Assembly (NCBI RefSeq): GCF_921293095.1
Contig: NC_060258.1
Span: 1-64,000 of the forward strand
DNA length: 64,000 nucleotides
Reading direction: 5' to 3'
Origin: Ischnura elegans
Lineage: Eukaryota > Arthropoda > Insecta > Odonata > Coenagrionidae
Every line of letters starts with the position of its first letter. The stretch's first letter is position 1. This document shows positions 1-10,747 of this stretch, one piece after another. Under the pieces are notes generated by a model. It was not told where the DNA came from, did not search any database, and saw nothing but the letters and a program-made list of their open reading frames with translations. The translations under genes and the position numbers were made by a program.

Positions 1-430
1 TCTTTACTTAGTAATTAAAAACGTCCTGAAGTTCTCGTGGTCAGGCATAATTCTAAGTTCCATTTAAAATCCATGAACTAATATGAAAATAATATAATAT
101 AAAATTCGAAGTAATTAATCTAAACGGATGGGGAAGAGTTGTAACAGTGATTTCTAAAATCATGAGAGAGAAGAGAACTGTCAAATTCTGTGCAGATGGT
201 AGTTTGGAGTATTAAAAAACTCACCCAATCCTACACGATGCAGTATGCGATAACTACGTCCAGGAAAATACTGCCAAAGTGTTTTTAAGGAAAATACTGC
301 AAAAGTATTTTTGTGCATTAGAGAGCCAGCAAGTAAATTTTGTCTGGTGATATGCTCTAAATCTGGAAAACTCACACCTCAATTGAGTTTGCTTTAGGCC
401 GCTGTACAAGGAAAGATATGAGTGCACATC
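1..430. other. AT-rich flank, no gene seen
   Basis: No coding exon or transposon end is recognisable here. The only structure is a short tandem duplication with a 26-base period (about 262-312), in which two copies of a segment beginning AGGAAAATACTGC lie head to tail. Confidence 0.5.
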
Positions 431-641
431 GGCGGATCTAGGGGGCCATGGGGGCACGTGCCCCCCTCCAGACTCTTTAAAAATACGCAAGATTTTTTAT
501 ACTTTCCCAATATCATTGCGTTCGTTTTGTATTACAAGGTATCCTCATGCCCCCCAGAACAAAATCCTGGATACGACCTTGCTTGTGCCCCCCCCCCTGC
601 CCCCGAAAGAAATCCTGGTTCCGTCCCTGTGAATGCAACTA
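431..641. mobile_element. Small G/C-run MITE-like repeat
   Basis: The left end carries GGCGGATCTAGGGGGCCATG. The reverse complement of the right end reads CAGGGACGGAACCAGG followed by a long G run. Paired ends of this style (GGCGGATCCAGG followed by poly-G) are common in arthropod MITEs. A clean target duplication was not found, so the boundaries are approximate. No coding capacity is seen. Confidence 0.35.
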
Positions 642-690
642 TGTACTGTTTTGAAAAAATTCTCCCCACATACACTTAAGGGTTCTTAGG

Positions 691-1415
691 CAGTGGCGGC
701 GCGTGCGTATACGCATGTTAGCAAGTGCTCACCCAAAGATGAATAAATTAGAAAAGAAAACTATTCCTTTGCAACGAGAAGGATAAAAATCCTGTCTGCA
801 TATGCAAGATACAAGAGCCTCCGAACGCTACAGCTATCTCCATTTCGAATTCACCGCTGTACAAGTGTGCGATCCCGTGGTATTTCGCCGGGCGCATTTT
901 CGGTCTATGTGTTCGCTTGAGGGTGCTCTGGTGGGACGAAGTAAGCGGGGGGTATGTACATTTCAAATGGGTGATGGGAGCAGACTCAAAACGATGCGAA
1001 TGCGCACGCGCACATTTTTGGTGACTGACTCGCAGGTAGTGTAGTGGTGTAGCCGCAATCTACACTACCTGCGCCAAATGCACCTTGACCTGCACCCAGG
1101 TTCCTAGTCCGTCTACAGAGTCATCTGTATGGCCGTTTTCTACACTACTTCCTCATAGGGTGTAAGGAAAGGAGAATGAATTTCACCTACCGTCACTTGT
1201 AAAGGCGTGTTTAGAATAATTATTTTAATGCATGCTAATATTATTTCTGGTCATGCAATTTTAAGTGTAGAATATACCAGTGATATGTTTTGCTTTCTAT
1301 GAATTCTATTACGATGAAATATGATGCTAATGGATTCGGATTAGCATAATATAATTAAATCATCCTATATCTGCTCTAATGCACACCCTAGATAAATTAC
1401 CACCAGCCGCCACGG
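691..1415. mobile_element. hAT-type non-autonomous element (MITE)
   Basis: The element is bounded by an exact 8-base direct repeat, TTCTTAGG, at 683-690 and 1416-1423. It starts CAGTGGCGGC and ends GCCGCCACGG, so the terminal inverted repeats are short and differ at one base. An 8-base target duplication and a CAGTGGCG start are hAT hallmarks. No transposase reading frame is present, so it would depend on a transposase supplied elsewhere. Inside it lies a perfect 14-bp hairpin (1031-1044 with 1060-1073). Confidence 0.75.
1031..1073. repeat. Perfect 14-bp inverted repeat (hairpin)
   Basis: CGCAGGTAGTGTAG at 1031-1044 pairs perfectly with CTACACTACCTGCG at 1060-1073 across a 15-base loop. It lies inside the hAT-type MITE, so it may be a subterminal structure of that element rather than a host signal. 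Confidence 0.7.
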
Positions 1416-1484
1416 TTCTTAGGGGAGTTTTAATCACTCAATCAAAATACGAGAGTTAAATAAAACACTTAATTCAATGCAATG

Positions 1485-1828
1485 TGCACTCAGAGCTCAG
1501 GGAAACATTTCTTAATAATCACTTATTAAAATTGCGTAAGGTCGGAAAGTTCCCTTCGTTTGTTAGGGCATTGATAATCCTTATTTAAGCCAAGCGCTAC
1601 CTGCTAGCTGGGTGCTCTGCTACCTGCTAGCAGCCTGCATCGTATCAGCTCTCATAGCCTCGCACCAAGGTGGCCTCACACGCCGGGGCCAGCCGGAACC
1701 AGAATTACGCCACATGGGCTTTATCCATCATTCATACTTAGCCGTCGCATTTTTGCACCCTTGACGCAAAGCTCAGGGAAACATGCCTTAATAATCACCC
1801 ATTAAAATTACGCAAGGTGGGAAACATC
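1485..1828. repeat. Dispersed repeat family, copy 1 plus a partial second copy
   Basis: A segment beginning AGAGCTCAGGGAAACAT near 1491 runs to about 1760. The first 60 bases or so recur directly at about 1769-1828. The same segment is found again at 43478-43740, and its start once more near 44695. The conserved blocks include TTAATAATCAC, TAAGCCAAGCGCTACC and TCTGCTA. No open frame or Pol III boxes are evident, so the class of repeat is unknown. Confidence 0.6.
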
Positions 1829-2139
1829 AATTACGCATTTCTTTATTGAGCGACATGCGGAAACGGCATCATGTTTTTAATCGTCGCGCGTTTCCGCCGG
1901 GGAACAAGGTTACCTCGCAATGTGCTCTGGCTGGGTTATTTCGTAGCAATCCGCATGTGTTGTCGTCGGTCGGACCTTGTGCTAGGATAAACATTCACCC
2001 TTCACTTTTTTCTTATGGCAAACAAGAGTAGGTAATTATATTGTTGAGCAATAAATGTGTCATAACATCAATTATTCAGAATTTTCACTTTCTCTTCCTG
2101 CATTTACCTGTGGTTTTCCTCCGTATCCATAGGTTGCAG

Positions 2140-2262
2140 GTTCATCGCACTCTCGATGGTCATGGCCCTCTATCCAGCGTGGTTCTCTGTGGCTGCTTTT
2201 TTCTACCTTGGGTTCCTCTCTCTTTGTCTCTACAAATACAGATCCGACCGAGATGATTACAG
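2140..2262 (+). CDS. Internal exon of a multi-pass membrane protein, XK-related-like
   Basis: The exon follows a TTGCAG acceptor (an alternative AG lies at 2131-2132) and ends at AG before GTACCG. Its frame reads FIALSMVMALYPAWFSVAAF and then a further hydrophobic stretch ending LYKYRSDRDDY, so it encodes one or two membrane segments followed by a charged loop. It ends with two bases of an Arg codon. The exon at 14084 supplies the third base, so the two join in phase across an intron of about 11.8 kb. The R/F-x-ALxx pattern recalls the core of XK-related (XKR) proteins, known as phospholipid scramblase-type membrane proteins. That family call is from memory and is tentative. Earlier exons must lie upstream, outside the window or unrecognised. 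Confidence 0.6.
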
Positions 2263-2400
2263 GTACCGTAATGTTTTGCAAATTCAAATCATAATACATA
2301 TAAGTCAGACACATTATAGTTTGTATTTCTTGTTCTACGGTCAATCCTTCATTTTGTGGTATAAATAGTAAAATTTAGATTAGTATTAGATGTAAAAAAT

Positions 2401-2862
2401 TAGGGATGAGTCGATTCCACTTTTTTCGATTCTGATTCCAATTCCGATTCCTTCAAATCGATTCCCGATTCTCGATTCCGATTCCATCGATTCTTATTCC
2501 TTCTGACAGGTAGGGTTTTGATTTATCTGTAGCATCGCTGTCATTAAAATTTAAGAATTGAATGGAATAAAATAACTAGGGATGGACGAATCCAGGATTT
2601 TTGGAGCCAGATACATTTTCAAATTCCTGCCATTAAACAAAATCAATTTTCCGAGTTTCCTCCGTGTGGGCAAGGCTGACACCGCGGCCGCTTAGGTGTG
2701 TGGCATCCTTTATGCCCCAGGTTTATCGTCTATGCTCAAAACGTTTATCTACCTGGAATCGATGGAATCGGAATCGACATTAGGCGATCGATTCTCGATT
2801 CCGATTCCGTGCCCGAGAATCGGTGGAATCGAGAATCGGGATTTGGAATCGACTCATCCCTA
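2401..2862. mobile_element. hAT-type MITE rich in GATTCC motifs
   Basis: An exact 8-base direct repeat, TAAAAAAT, flanks the element at 2393-2400 and 2863-2870. The ends are TAGGGATGAGTCGATTCC and its inverse. Both flanks inside the ends consist of degenerate repeats of CGATTCC/GGAATCG, giving a long imperfect palindrome. At 2577 a second element start, TAGGGATGGACGAATCCAGG, is embedded. It matches the right end of the element at 46946-47393, so one family member appears to have landed in, or recombined with, another. No coding capacity is present. Confidence 0.7.
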
Positions 2863-2870
2863 TAAAAAAT

Positions 2871-4640
2871 TTAATTCAACTTTTTTAATCAAATCTTGAT
2901 CAAATGAACACCTATCCTTTCCCACTGTGATTTTTGTACCTTGAATAATCTAGACAAACTATTTTGTGTCCACACATTGGTATCAAATTCGATGTGGTTC
3001 AACAGGATTGAGCAGGTACTACATTTCCATCAAAATGGATTAAACCAACGAATGAAATAAAGCCTCTTGTCTCTTAGACCTTGAAACAATTATCGCTTCT
3101 TTCATCACGTTGTGTGGTCCTGAAACTGGAAATGAGCTAATATTGATCGTAAGATGCTATGAAAACTCTCATTAAGGCAAGCCGTATTTTTAAGTTCTTA
3201 TAAATTACGTAAGAAATTATATTTTATAACCAAAATGCGAGAAGAGGTATTTCCGAAAAATAAATAAATTCCTTATGGAATCGAAACGGAATGCTACATC
3301 GAGCTTTTCATCTTATTTTCAATTATACTTTAATCAATAATTGAGAATTATTTCAAGATTTACGTAATTCCAAGAATAATTCCAACTTTTATCTAATACA
3401 AGTGAGGGAAATTTTTCATTTTTTCAAATTTTCTGCTAGCTAAATTGATTGAAAATTAATGTTAAAATTTACAATTAGCACTGAATTCTTCGATTTTTCG
3501 GTCACTTAAGTAACTTTGTATTTCTCCAATGTTTCATTTGATAGCCAAGCTTCATCTTTGCCACAATATGGAAAGTCATTTAGGCAGTATTTTGATTGAA
3601 AATCTGTCAAAACCTAGTACTTGATTCCCAATTTCTCTGGTTTATTTGGCATGTACCGCATAAAAGTGCAGCGACCTTTTATTAAATAGAGCTATGCATT
3701 GGCTGCTATGCCGAAGTCTCCATCGAATTCACTATCTTGAACCTTGCAACTGGAATCGTCACTTCCATCACACGCAGATGGTTACAGAATAGGCGGACGG
3801 TCCTTGGACTGATGTTTCCTATTTACTTGCAGAATTCTCATATAACCCATAAAACAGCAACAACACAGTATTGTGTACGACATTCCCTAGCAGCCATTTG
3901 AATGACAGCGGTTCTTTTCTCTTGATGTCTTTGTCGACTCCTAACTTTCTTCAACTCGCTACTGACTTACCTGCTGAAAATTTTCCAACGAAAGTGAAAT
4001 ATGGTATACTCTTCTCCAACTGCATTGGAGAGAGAGCATTTCAAATGCATACAAATGGATCGAAAGCCAAAAGTAATGCTAATCGCCGTTCGAAAGGTAT
4101 GGACCCAACCTCCAACCGGGGGCTGATTCGCATATTTCAATAACTCACAGTTATGTTTCTTGTCATGTTCTTATGAACCTTTATTCAACAGTGAGCATAT
4201 GAATAAAGGGAGTGTAGACAGCACTTAAAACAATTGAAAAACAAATGAGAAAATATCATGACATTTCCCTTTCAATTTAAAAAATTAAACCCAAACGAAA
4301 ATAACCATTCCATTGTTAACATCACACTTTATAAAATAATAATAATCATTTAATTCAAGCAAACTTTTCAGACCTTACTATTAGAATTTACGAATGTTTA
4401 AATTTAAAGAAAGTAATGTACTTTAACATCACCTAATTTACATTAATGTCATTAATCAAATACAAAATTAACGTTGAAATAATATTCAAAATACAGTCAA
4501 TCACAGTACCTCTTTTGTTTTCTCAAATTCCTGCCTGTTCTAGTTTTGTATTCATTATCGATTAAATTGTTATAATTTGTTTGCATAGGGGTTATAGATT
4601 ATCTCAAATGGAATGAATTCCTTCGCAACATCCAATTCTC
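2871..4640. other. Intron sequence without recognisable genes
   Basis: This stretch is AT-rich. A 90-codon plus-strand open stretch at 3871-4143 contains HTNGSK, faintly like the TDGSK of LINE RNase H domains, but there is no further support. Nothing else is recognised. Confidence 0.4.
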
Positions 4641-4654
4641 ATGATTTTTTTACT

Positions 4655-5262
4655 ATGCAGGACCATGGTGTTCTATCTTTGGCCACTACTACACCAAGTA
4701 ACCAGACTCTTATTTTTATTACAACTTTATCACCTGGGTAAAAGTCTTGCCTGGTGACAGCACCTCTGTCATAATATTGCTTACATTTGACCTCTAATTA
4801 TTACGTACATTTTTCTGAATCAGTGGTTTTAACGATTTGCCTATAAAAGGCAAGTTGGATGTTTATAGCCTTCGACTCATTAGTAACTGAGCTGGAGATG
4901 CTTCTAGGCCGAGACAGGAGTGTTTCTATGTTCCAACAGTGAGAGATGAACATCATCTCGACTCTCATTACATTTTAACTCCTCTTTCAGCTAGTCCATT
5001 TGATTTAGGGTAAAGAGGTGAATTAATTGTTTTTAACCGAATTCCCCAATCATTTGTAAAATGTCCAAAGTAAAGAGGGTTAAAAGGCATATTGTCACAA
5101 GTAATTACTCTTGGAATACGATGGGTTGTAAAGACTGGTTTCAGATTTTTTACAATTTTATCTGCCGTACGTGATCCTAGCAGCAATAATTCGATCCAGT
5201 TTAAAAAATAATCAATTACAACTAGACAAGTTTTTCCAGCGAACTTTCTTAATTCCATGCAA
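4655..5262 (-). mobile_element. Ty3/Gypsy integrase fossil
   Basis: On the minus strand, 5258-4968 encodes an integrase core. It shows CLVVIDYFLNWIE, then TTHRIPRVITCDN (the second acidic motif), then YPKSNGLAERGVK, where family members have PQSNGxxER. Further along (about 4780-4655), FYPGDKVVIK resembles the PGDxV module found in the C-terminal part of Gypsy integrases. Only this 3' pol segment is seen, with no LTR nearby. It is an old, broken fragment. It lies antisense to the host gene whose intron contains it. Confidence 0.75.
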
Positions 5263-5359
5263 ATCTTACATTTATCTTAAATATCTTAAATACATTTATA
5301 GAAATGAGATATTCAATTGAATTGATCAAATTGATGAATATATGTAAGGAAACCAGAAC

Positions 5360-5626
5360 ATACATACAATAAAACATTTATTCAAAGAGAAAAATAAAAT
5401 AATTCACACAAAGAATAAGTGTGGCCATGGAAATTGCTAACAAGCATTAAGGGCCAGCAAACAGGAAGTGAAATTTAGATTAAAAAATGGCACAAAGATA
5501 AATCAAGTACAAACAATGATTTGAGCCGGAAAGTAGAAAAAAAGTTAACTCGGAACAAGCGTTGTAACCCATTGCAAAAGGTGAAAGTTAAATTCAGGAA
5601 ACCAAGGCTGCATCATCTTCCACTTC
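5360..5626 (-). CDS. Possible short terminal exon with 3' UTR (minus strand), unidentified gene
   Basis: On the minus strand a textbook acceptor (branch-like AACTGAC, then TTCTTTTCTTCTTTCAG) precedes a short open segment, EVEDDAALVS, ending in TGA (CDS 5594-5626). An AATAAA signal (complement of 5377-5382) follows about 215 bases downstream, so 5360-5593 would be the 3' UTR. An acidic C-terminal tail is plausible, but ten residues do not identify a protein. Upstream exons would lie at higher coordinates within the intron of the plus-strand gene. No convincing partner exon was found. This could be chance. Confidence 0.3.
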
Positions 5627-5639
5627 CTGAAAGAAGAAA

Positions 5640-7785
5640 AGAAGTAGTCAGTTTAAAATTCAAGCAATAATATATCCTTTTGTAAGATCTGAGTAGGAGC
5701 TCCCGGCATTTCAAATTGACCATGACTCATATAGGCAGTCAGTATTCTGTGAAGTCTGTAATTTTAGCACTAATTCTGTATTCTGATTAGTATACGGCAC
5801 ATTATCTATTATTTTATATGAGGTTTTATCATAAACAGTAAAACCTCTATGTAGAGAACCTCTTTATCTCGTAAAACCTTCAGATATCGTACCCACAAGA
5901 CAGCCTGAGACGGCCTAACTACCTCCGCAATTCGTACCGAGACAACTAGAGACCATTAATGCAGCCATGATTATGTGTATGGAATGGCATTTTCAGAGAT
6001 AAATGTTTCACGCTTATTTTTTTCTTATACACCTTTAATAATTTTCACGTTAACCATTAGTTAGGGCATCCACCTATCCTAATCATATTAAGTAAGTGAC
6101 GTATTAAGTAATCGTGACGTGACATATTAAGTAATCATATTAAATAAGTGACGGTAAGTGAAGACAGAGCACATCGTTTTCTCCCGAATCGTGGTCAAAA
6201 TCGCGCGATAGCACTCGCTTTCTTTTACTGATGGCTTTATTTTCTTGTAAGTGCCTACATACTATGTTCAGTTAATAAAAGAGGCGACCAGCGCAGCCTA
6301 TAATCACTAGCTGACGGAAATATTTCTACCAACTTCACTCCCATCCATGGAGACAGAATTACTCGACCGCATTGCTACTTCCGCTCCTAGAATGAAAATA
6401 TTTCATGAATTTTCCGTGACTCGAAATAAATCAAATACAGTTTTGCAATTATTTTATTCCCATATTTCCCGGTGTAGCACTTTCTCACTGCCCCCTTGGT
6501 AATTTTTTCGATGCTTTCGTGTACGATCGTAGTTTAAAATTTATTGCGCTTAGCGACAGTCATATGTCTTGCCTGCGTATTTATGCCGCGAATTCTGACT
6601 CTTCTATCGGGAGTCTGGGACGTCAATTTCTAGCAATACTGAACGAACATCAATCCATGCACGACAGTGTTAGGTGAAGGAGACAGCTAATTAGCTGATA
6701 CGCGGTAGGGCAATGAAAATTTTTACCGTCGCCGCCGCATTCTGAAGTAGTTTGCCCAGCATTCTCACCGGGAAATCACGTCCTTTCACAGACCTACCGT
6801 TTCTGTGTGCCCTCGACAGAGTTTTTCTTCCGAGTGCTACGTGTATTGTATTTCGGAGAGAGGGAATTCAACAAAAGTTTCAAAATTACGGTAAATTTGT
6901 TTGTCTATTTTTTGCAGTAGTCACGTGTTTATTTATTTATTTATAATCTTTAACAAGTCACATGTTATAAGAATGATAAATCAATTCTAAAAGATCTAAT
7001 TAGGAGTATCTTCAACTGTTTGCCATAAAATATGAAAAACTATGAAAATTACTTAATTAATCATAGGCTGATGATGGATTCGAGAAATAAAAGAAGGCGA
7101 CTGCTTGACATTAGCACATAATTAGCAATTTTCCTAGCCATCAACGAGGACAGGCAGAAGGCAGTGACCTTTGGAACACCATCATTCACCCTCACATCTA
7201 TTTTAAACAACCGAGGAAAAACAGAAGAAACTGTATATGTAGGCTGCACAAATAAAAAAAACTCAGGCAGTTAAATACGAGGATGAAGAAATTATGTTGA
7301 GAAATATAAAACTAATGTTCTTTCTTCCGAATACTATTAGTAAATTATTACCCTTAGAACAGAGAATTATTTCTTAGATCAAAAGGCATTAACGAAAACA
7401 GCACTAGTGATTTATTTAAAGTGAAAATGACATTAAAAAGTTCTCGTGGAATTGAAAACATTATTTCGAAAGAGTTTATAAAAAAAATTTAAGCAAACCC
7501 ATTAACTATAAATTTATTATCTTAAAAGGCCTCTTGAACAATTTACTTTTACCTTTGTGTATATACTGATTAAATTGTAAATATATTTTCACTTATGCAT
7601 ACCTATATGTCTACATATATTAATATAATGGCTTAAATACCTTTCATTTCCCAAGGATATGAAAAAATGGTGCCTACCACTAAAACCATTCTATGGTGAA
7701 CCTCCATACATCAAATTACCCAAATTTTGGTCCCCTCCATGACGATGTAAAGAGGTTTTATCATACAACTTCAATGGCAACTAGT
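5640..7785. other. Intron sequence, possibly an old pogo/mariner-type MITE
   Basis: CAGTAAAACCTCTATGTAGA at 5836 looks like a pogo/Tigger terminus. Near 7751-7764, AGAGGTTTTATCATA could be the opposite end. The sequence GAGGTTTTATCATA also occurs at 5820, so the arrangement is ambiguous and no target duplication could be fixed. Between them lies nothing coding that could be recognised. Confidence 0.3.
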
Positions 7786-7794
7786 CCCCTAGAT

Positions 7795-7974
7795 TAGGGT
7801 GTCCCAAAAAAACCGAAAGTTTGAAAGTTGAGGGGGCATTTCCATTTTCCTATGCGAATGCATGAAAAAACATCCCATAGAAATTTTCAGCTCAATCGGA
7901 CAATATTTGACCCTGCCGAAACGCATTCAAAGTTTGAATTTTAGAGTTTTCCAGATTTCATGCAATGTTGCCTA
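7795..7974 (+). repeat. Left 180-bp terminal inverted repeat
   Basis: Reading inwards it begins TAGGGTGTCCCAAAAAAACC and ends ATGCAATGTTGCCTA. It is matched without visible difference by the reverse complement of 10472-10651. Confidence 0.9.
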
Positions 7975-8091
7975 GCTCTAAGGGTCTTGGGGGATTTAAA
8001 ATTAGAAACCTCTGTAAGAAAATGCTCTCTTATTATTTTACTGTCATAATGCGGATACAAATGCACTGTGAACAACAAGAAATATGAAAAA

Positions 8092-8885
8092 CTAGAGTTT
8101 TTTGCCACTTTTTCCATGCATTTTCCTATGCCGCTTAACAACTAGTAACAGATGTTGCCTCTGAACCTCATCATTTGTCAATTTTTTCTTGACTAGAAAA
8201 TATTTTATTAATTGAACTCCTCTCTCTGCAGTATCATTAACAACCTTAAGGTGTTGAACTATAGATAGGCCCTTCTGATAGTCTACGTCACTTTTCCATG
8301 TGCACGGATCTCGCAGCAAAAATGCCGGCGAAATACCAATAATTTTGAAAAACTTCACAGAATTTTTCGAAGCGAAGTCAGCGAGAGTCAGCTCACTAAT
8401 AGGTCGATTAGGCGGAAGAGTAGCCCGAGGTGCGTCATCATCAGACCCCTCATTCTCTCTGATTGCTTCCGCAATGTCTCTTTTCTCGTCGTCAGAAACC
8501 ATTTCATCGAAGAGGGCCATACAATTCAAGTTTTCGAAAGTTATAACCATAGATGGTTACAAAACTTGGCCAAAGCTGCTGCGTAGTGAGGGTCTTTCTT
8601 CCGAGCAAGGACTTTAAGTAGCTCAAGATCCATTCTCGGAGCGCTCACTGCCAAGGGACAGATGTACCAATGTTTCATATATACAATTGCAATGAGGCAA
8701 CACAATTTGAATAAATTGTCACTGTCATGTGTCGACAAACGCAATTGCTTGCCAAAAATCCACGTTTTCAAAGCGTAGAGCTCCTTATTCATCCATCGTG
8801 ATTTGTCAGTTGGGCCTGGGGGGCGAACCACAGACTTCTCTTTCTTGGGAACCACACCACCCAACCACACTATACGCAACTCCAA
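8092..8885 (-). pseudogene. Transposase-like C-terminal block (frame-broken)
   Basis: Two overlapping minus-strand frames make up the C-terminus. The first (8885-8541) has DKSRWMNKELYALKTWIFGK and then VYMKHWYICPLAVSAPRMDL, ending KFCNHLWL. The second (8550-8092) continues with ENLNCMALFDEMVSDDEKR and the hallmark KVVNDTAERGVQLIKYFL, ending shortly after HLLLVVKRHRK. In this family, as remembered, NHLWY runs straight into the xxALxxFDxxVSxxEK segment, so a small shift near 8545 separates what was one frame. The C-terminal end appears complete. DNA-binding and catalytic residues cannot be assigned with confidence. Confidence 0.65.
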
Positions 8886-9172
8886 AAGTTCTTTGTAGTC
8901 GTCTCGAGGATGGTGGTTCTAAAATAATATGGGGCATAATTTTAAATACTAATACTGAGGATGGACTTTAAATCACCCTGAACATCCTGATATTTACCAT
9001 TTACGATCCTGCAGCTGAAGAATACAAAATTTGATAATGTCATCTACATTTGAAATATGCTTCAAACAGCCTCTTGTCGTCTTCGTTGCATTGGAAGTAA
9101 TTTCCCATCCCAGTGCACTGCTAAAGGAACTTGAGGGTGAAATTCTTACTGTCTCGGTCCTTTTATTCACTC

Positions 9173-9376
9173 TCATTCTATGTAGATGATATTTGGAGAA
9201 GATACTAAATGGATTTCATCCCCTTTAAAACTTAACGCAGATGCTGTCGCATTGGCGACAGCCTGGACTATCATAGACCCAGCGGCAGAGGACATCTGAG
9301 TCCGATCTAGGGAAGCAGTCACAAGGCTGTCGGACAGTATACTTACTCTACGGCGCTTTCCGGACCTTGTCCGCAT
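9173..9376 (-). pseudogene. Transposase-like middle block
   Basis: The minus-strand frame includes KRRRVSILSDSLVTASLDRT and continues QMSSAAGSMIVQAVANAT. It fits the LTPxLxAALDRTKVSDRxA signature that, from memory, follows the N-terminal block in the same family. The homologous segment fades after about 60 residues. The sequence from here to 8885 shows none of the central, presumably catalytic, part of the protein. Confidence 0.5.
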
Positions 9377-9648
9377 TTCAAATTCTGTAAAAGTAACAAA
9401 ATGTTATTTCTCCCTTTCTTCCGCCATATTGGTCACCCTTCCCGCACCCGGAAAAAATTACCTTCTTCCGAATCCGACGAGCTCGTCGTACTCTCCGCAG
9501 ATATCTGTCGAACGAGGTCCACTTTCTCATCCAATATTTCCTTTTCTTTCTCATGCCGTTTTTTCCTTTAAAAATCCTCTTCTTGAAGTCTCTTACGGTT
9601 TTCTAAACACTTACACCACTTTATATCAATACCCGCCATATATCCTTT

Positions 9649-10101
9649 TCAATCAGTTTTCATAGATATGTAAAACAGCTTGTCCTCCTCCACAGTAATG
9701 TTTGAAAGGGCGTCTTTGCAGCCGATGTCAAACAGACGGTCGAGCACTTTGCTGAATTCCTCTCTTGCGGACACTGACTTCTCACTAGTTTTATTTTTGT
9801 CTTTCCCAAGGGCACGGTAGTTCTCGTAAGCTGTCAGGAGCTTCTTAATGGCTGCTCGAACCTCCTGCGTAGGAATATTAGACTTTCCCCACACAGCAAG
9901 TAACTCTTTGATTGCAATCCTTGCTGCATCTGCCGCTGACATCGATCCTGGAGAACAGTGTAGGTTGTAAAAGAAAACTTTGAGAACTTCACGCAGCGTT
10001 GGGAGTTTACCATTGCCGGGCAAATGTTTATACTCATTACCCTCCAACCACGCACTTGTCGCACTTCGCATAACCGGCGTACCCTTCGACTTCACGTTCA
10101 T
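9649..10101 (-). pseudogene. Transposase-like N-terminal block
   Basis: This open frame of about 150 codons starts at the ATG at 10101. It begins MNVKSKGTPVMRSATSAWLE, then shows a GNEYKHLPG motif and PTLREVLKVFFYNLH. It ends with EEDKLFYI. From memory this is the N-terminal pattern of the unnamed family that shares the VNDTAERG motif (a W-x-GN-x-Y-x-x-LP segment, then a VLxVFFY segment, then a LFDIxxxDAL helix and EEDxxF). No zinc finger or catalytic acid is visible here. The frame closes soon after the EED motif, where family members continue, so either splicing or damage separates it from the next block. Confidence 0.6.
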
Positions 10102-10471
10102 TCTGGCCACCGCCGAAACAGCCTCGACCTCGAAACACACGACAATACCTCTCGTTCTCAGTTAGTGCACAACACTAAACTCCACGAGTGACTGATAGAC
10201 TAAGTCGGGATACTTTTAACATAAACAGAGCGATGTTCTGAAAGCGCATAGCATAACTCGAATCTCAACGCGACACGGCGCGCCGCGGCGGGGCAATATG
10301 CACTCGACTGGCGCCTGGCGGCCGCAACGGCGAGCGGGACTTGTAAACACACCGAGTTGTGGCTATGAAGCTCATTTTGACTCAAGTGTTGTTGTCAACG
10401 ACCATAGAGCTAGAGGAGATGGTTTGAACTTAAAATTGGTTGTTTTTTAAACACTCGAGCCTCCTGCAGGG

Positions 10472-10651
10472 TAGGCAACATTGCATGAAATCTGGAAAAC
10501 TCTAAAATTCAAACTTTGAATGCGTTTCGGCAGGGTCAAATATTGTCCGATTGAGCTGAAAATTTCTATGGGATGTTTTTTCATGCATTCGCATAGGAAA
10601 ATGGAAATGCCCCCTCAACTTTCAAACTTTCGGTTTTTTTGGGACACCCTA
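10472..10651 (-). repeat. Right 180-bp terminal inverted repeat
   Basis: It is the reverse complement of 7795-7974. It ends GGGACACCCTA immediately before the second copy of the 9-base target duplication. Confidence 0.9.
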
Positions 10652-10747
10652 CCCCTAGATACATAACTCAACAAGAAAGGAAAACAGTTGGCAAACATAA
10701 ATAAAATAATTACCTTGGAAGCCTTGGAAGGATAATAACATCTCTAA

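Larger units (their letters stand above)
7795..10651 (-). mobile_element. Cut-and-paste DNA transposon of an unnamed arthropod family, internally deleted
   Basis: The element has 180-bp terminal inverted repeats (7795-7974 and 10472-10651) that appear identical by eye. It starts TAGGGTGTCCCAAAAAAACC. An exact 9-base direct repeat, CCCCTAGAT, flanks it at 7786-7794 and 10652-10660. Between the ends, minus-strand protein blocks appear in the expected order from 10101 down to 8092: an N-terminal block, a short middle block and a C-terminal block. From memory these match a family of uncharacterised arthropod transposase-like proteins that share SRWM/SRWL and VVNDTAERGV motifs. Much of the protein between the middle and C-terminal blocks is absent, so this copy is probably non-autonomous. 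The identical ends imply recent insertion. A 9-base duplication would also fit Mutator-like or Merlin elements. An 8-base duplication preceded by a chance C would fit hAT. Confidence 0.85.

Noticed and set aside
3871-4143. Open stretch with HTNGSK, like a LINE RNase H motif
   Set aside because: Only one four-residue similarity, with no second motif or neighbouring reverse transcriptase.
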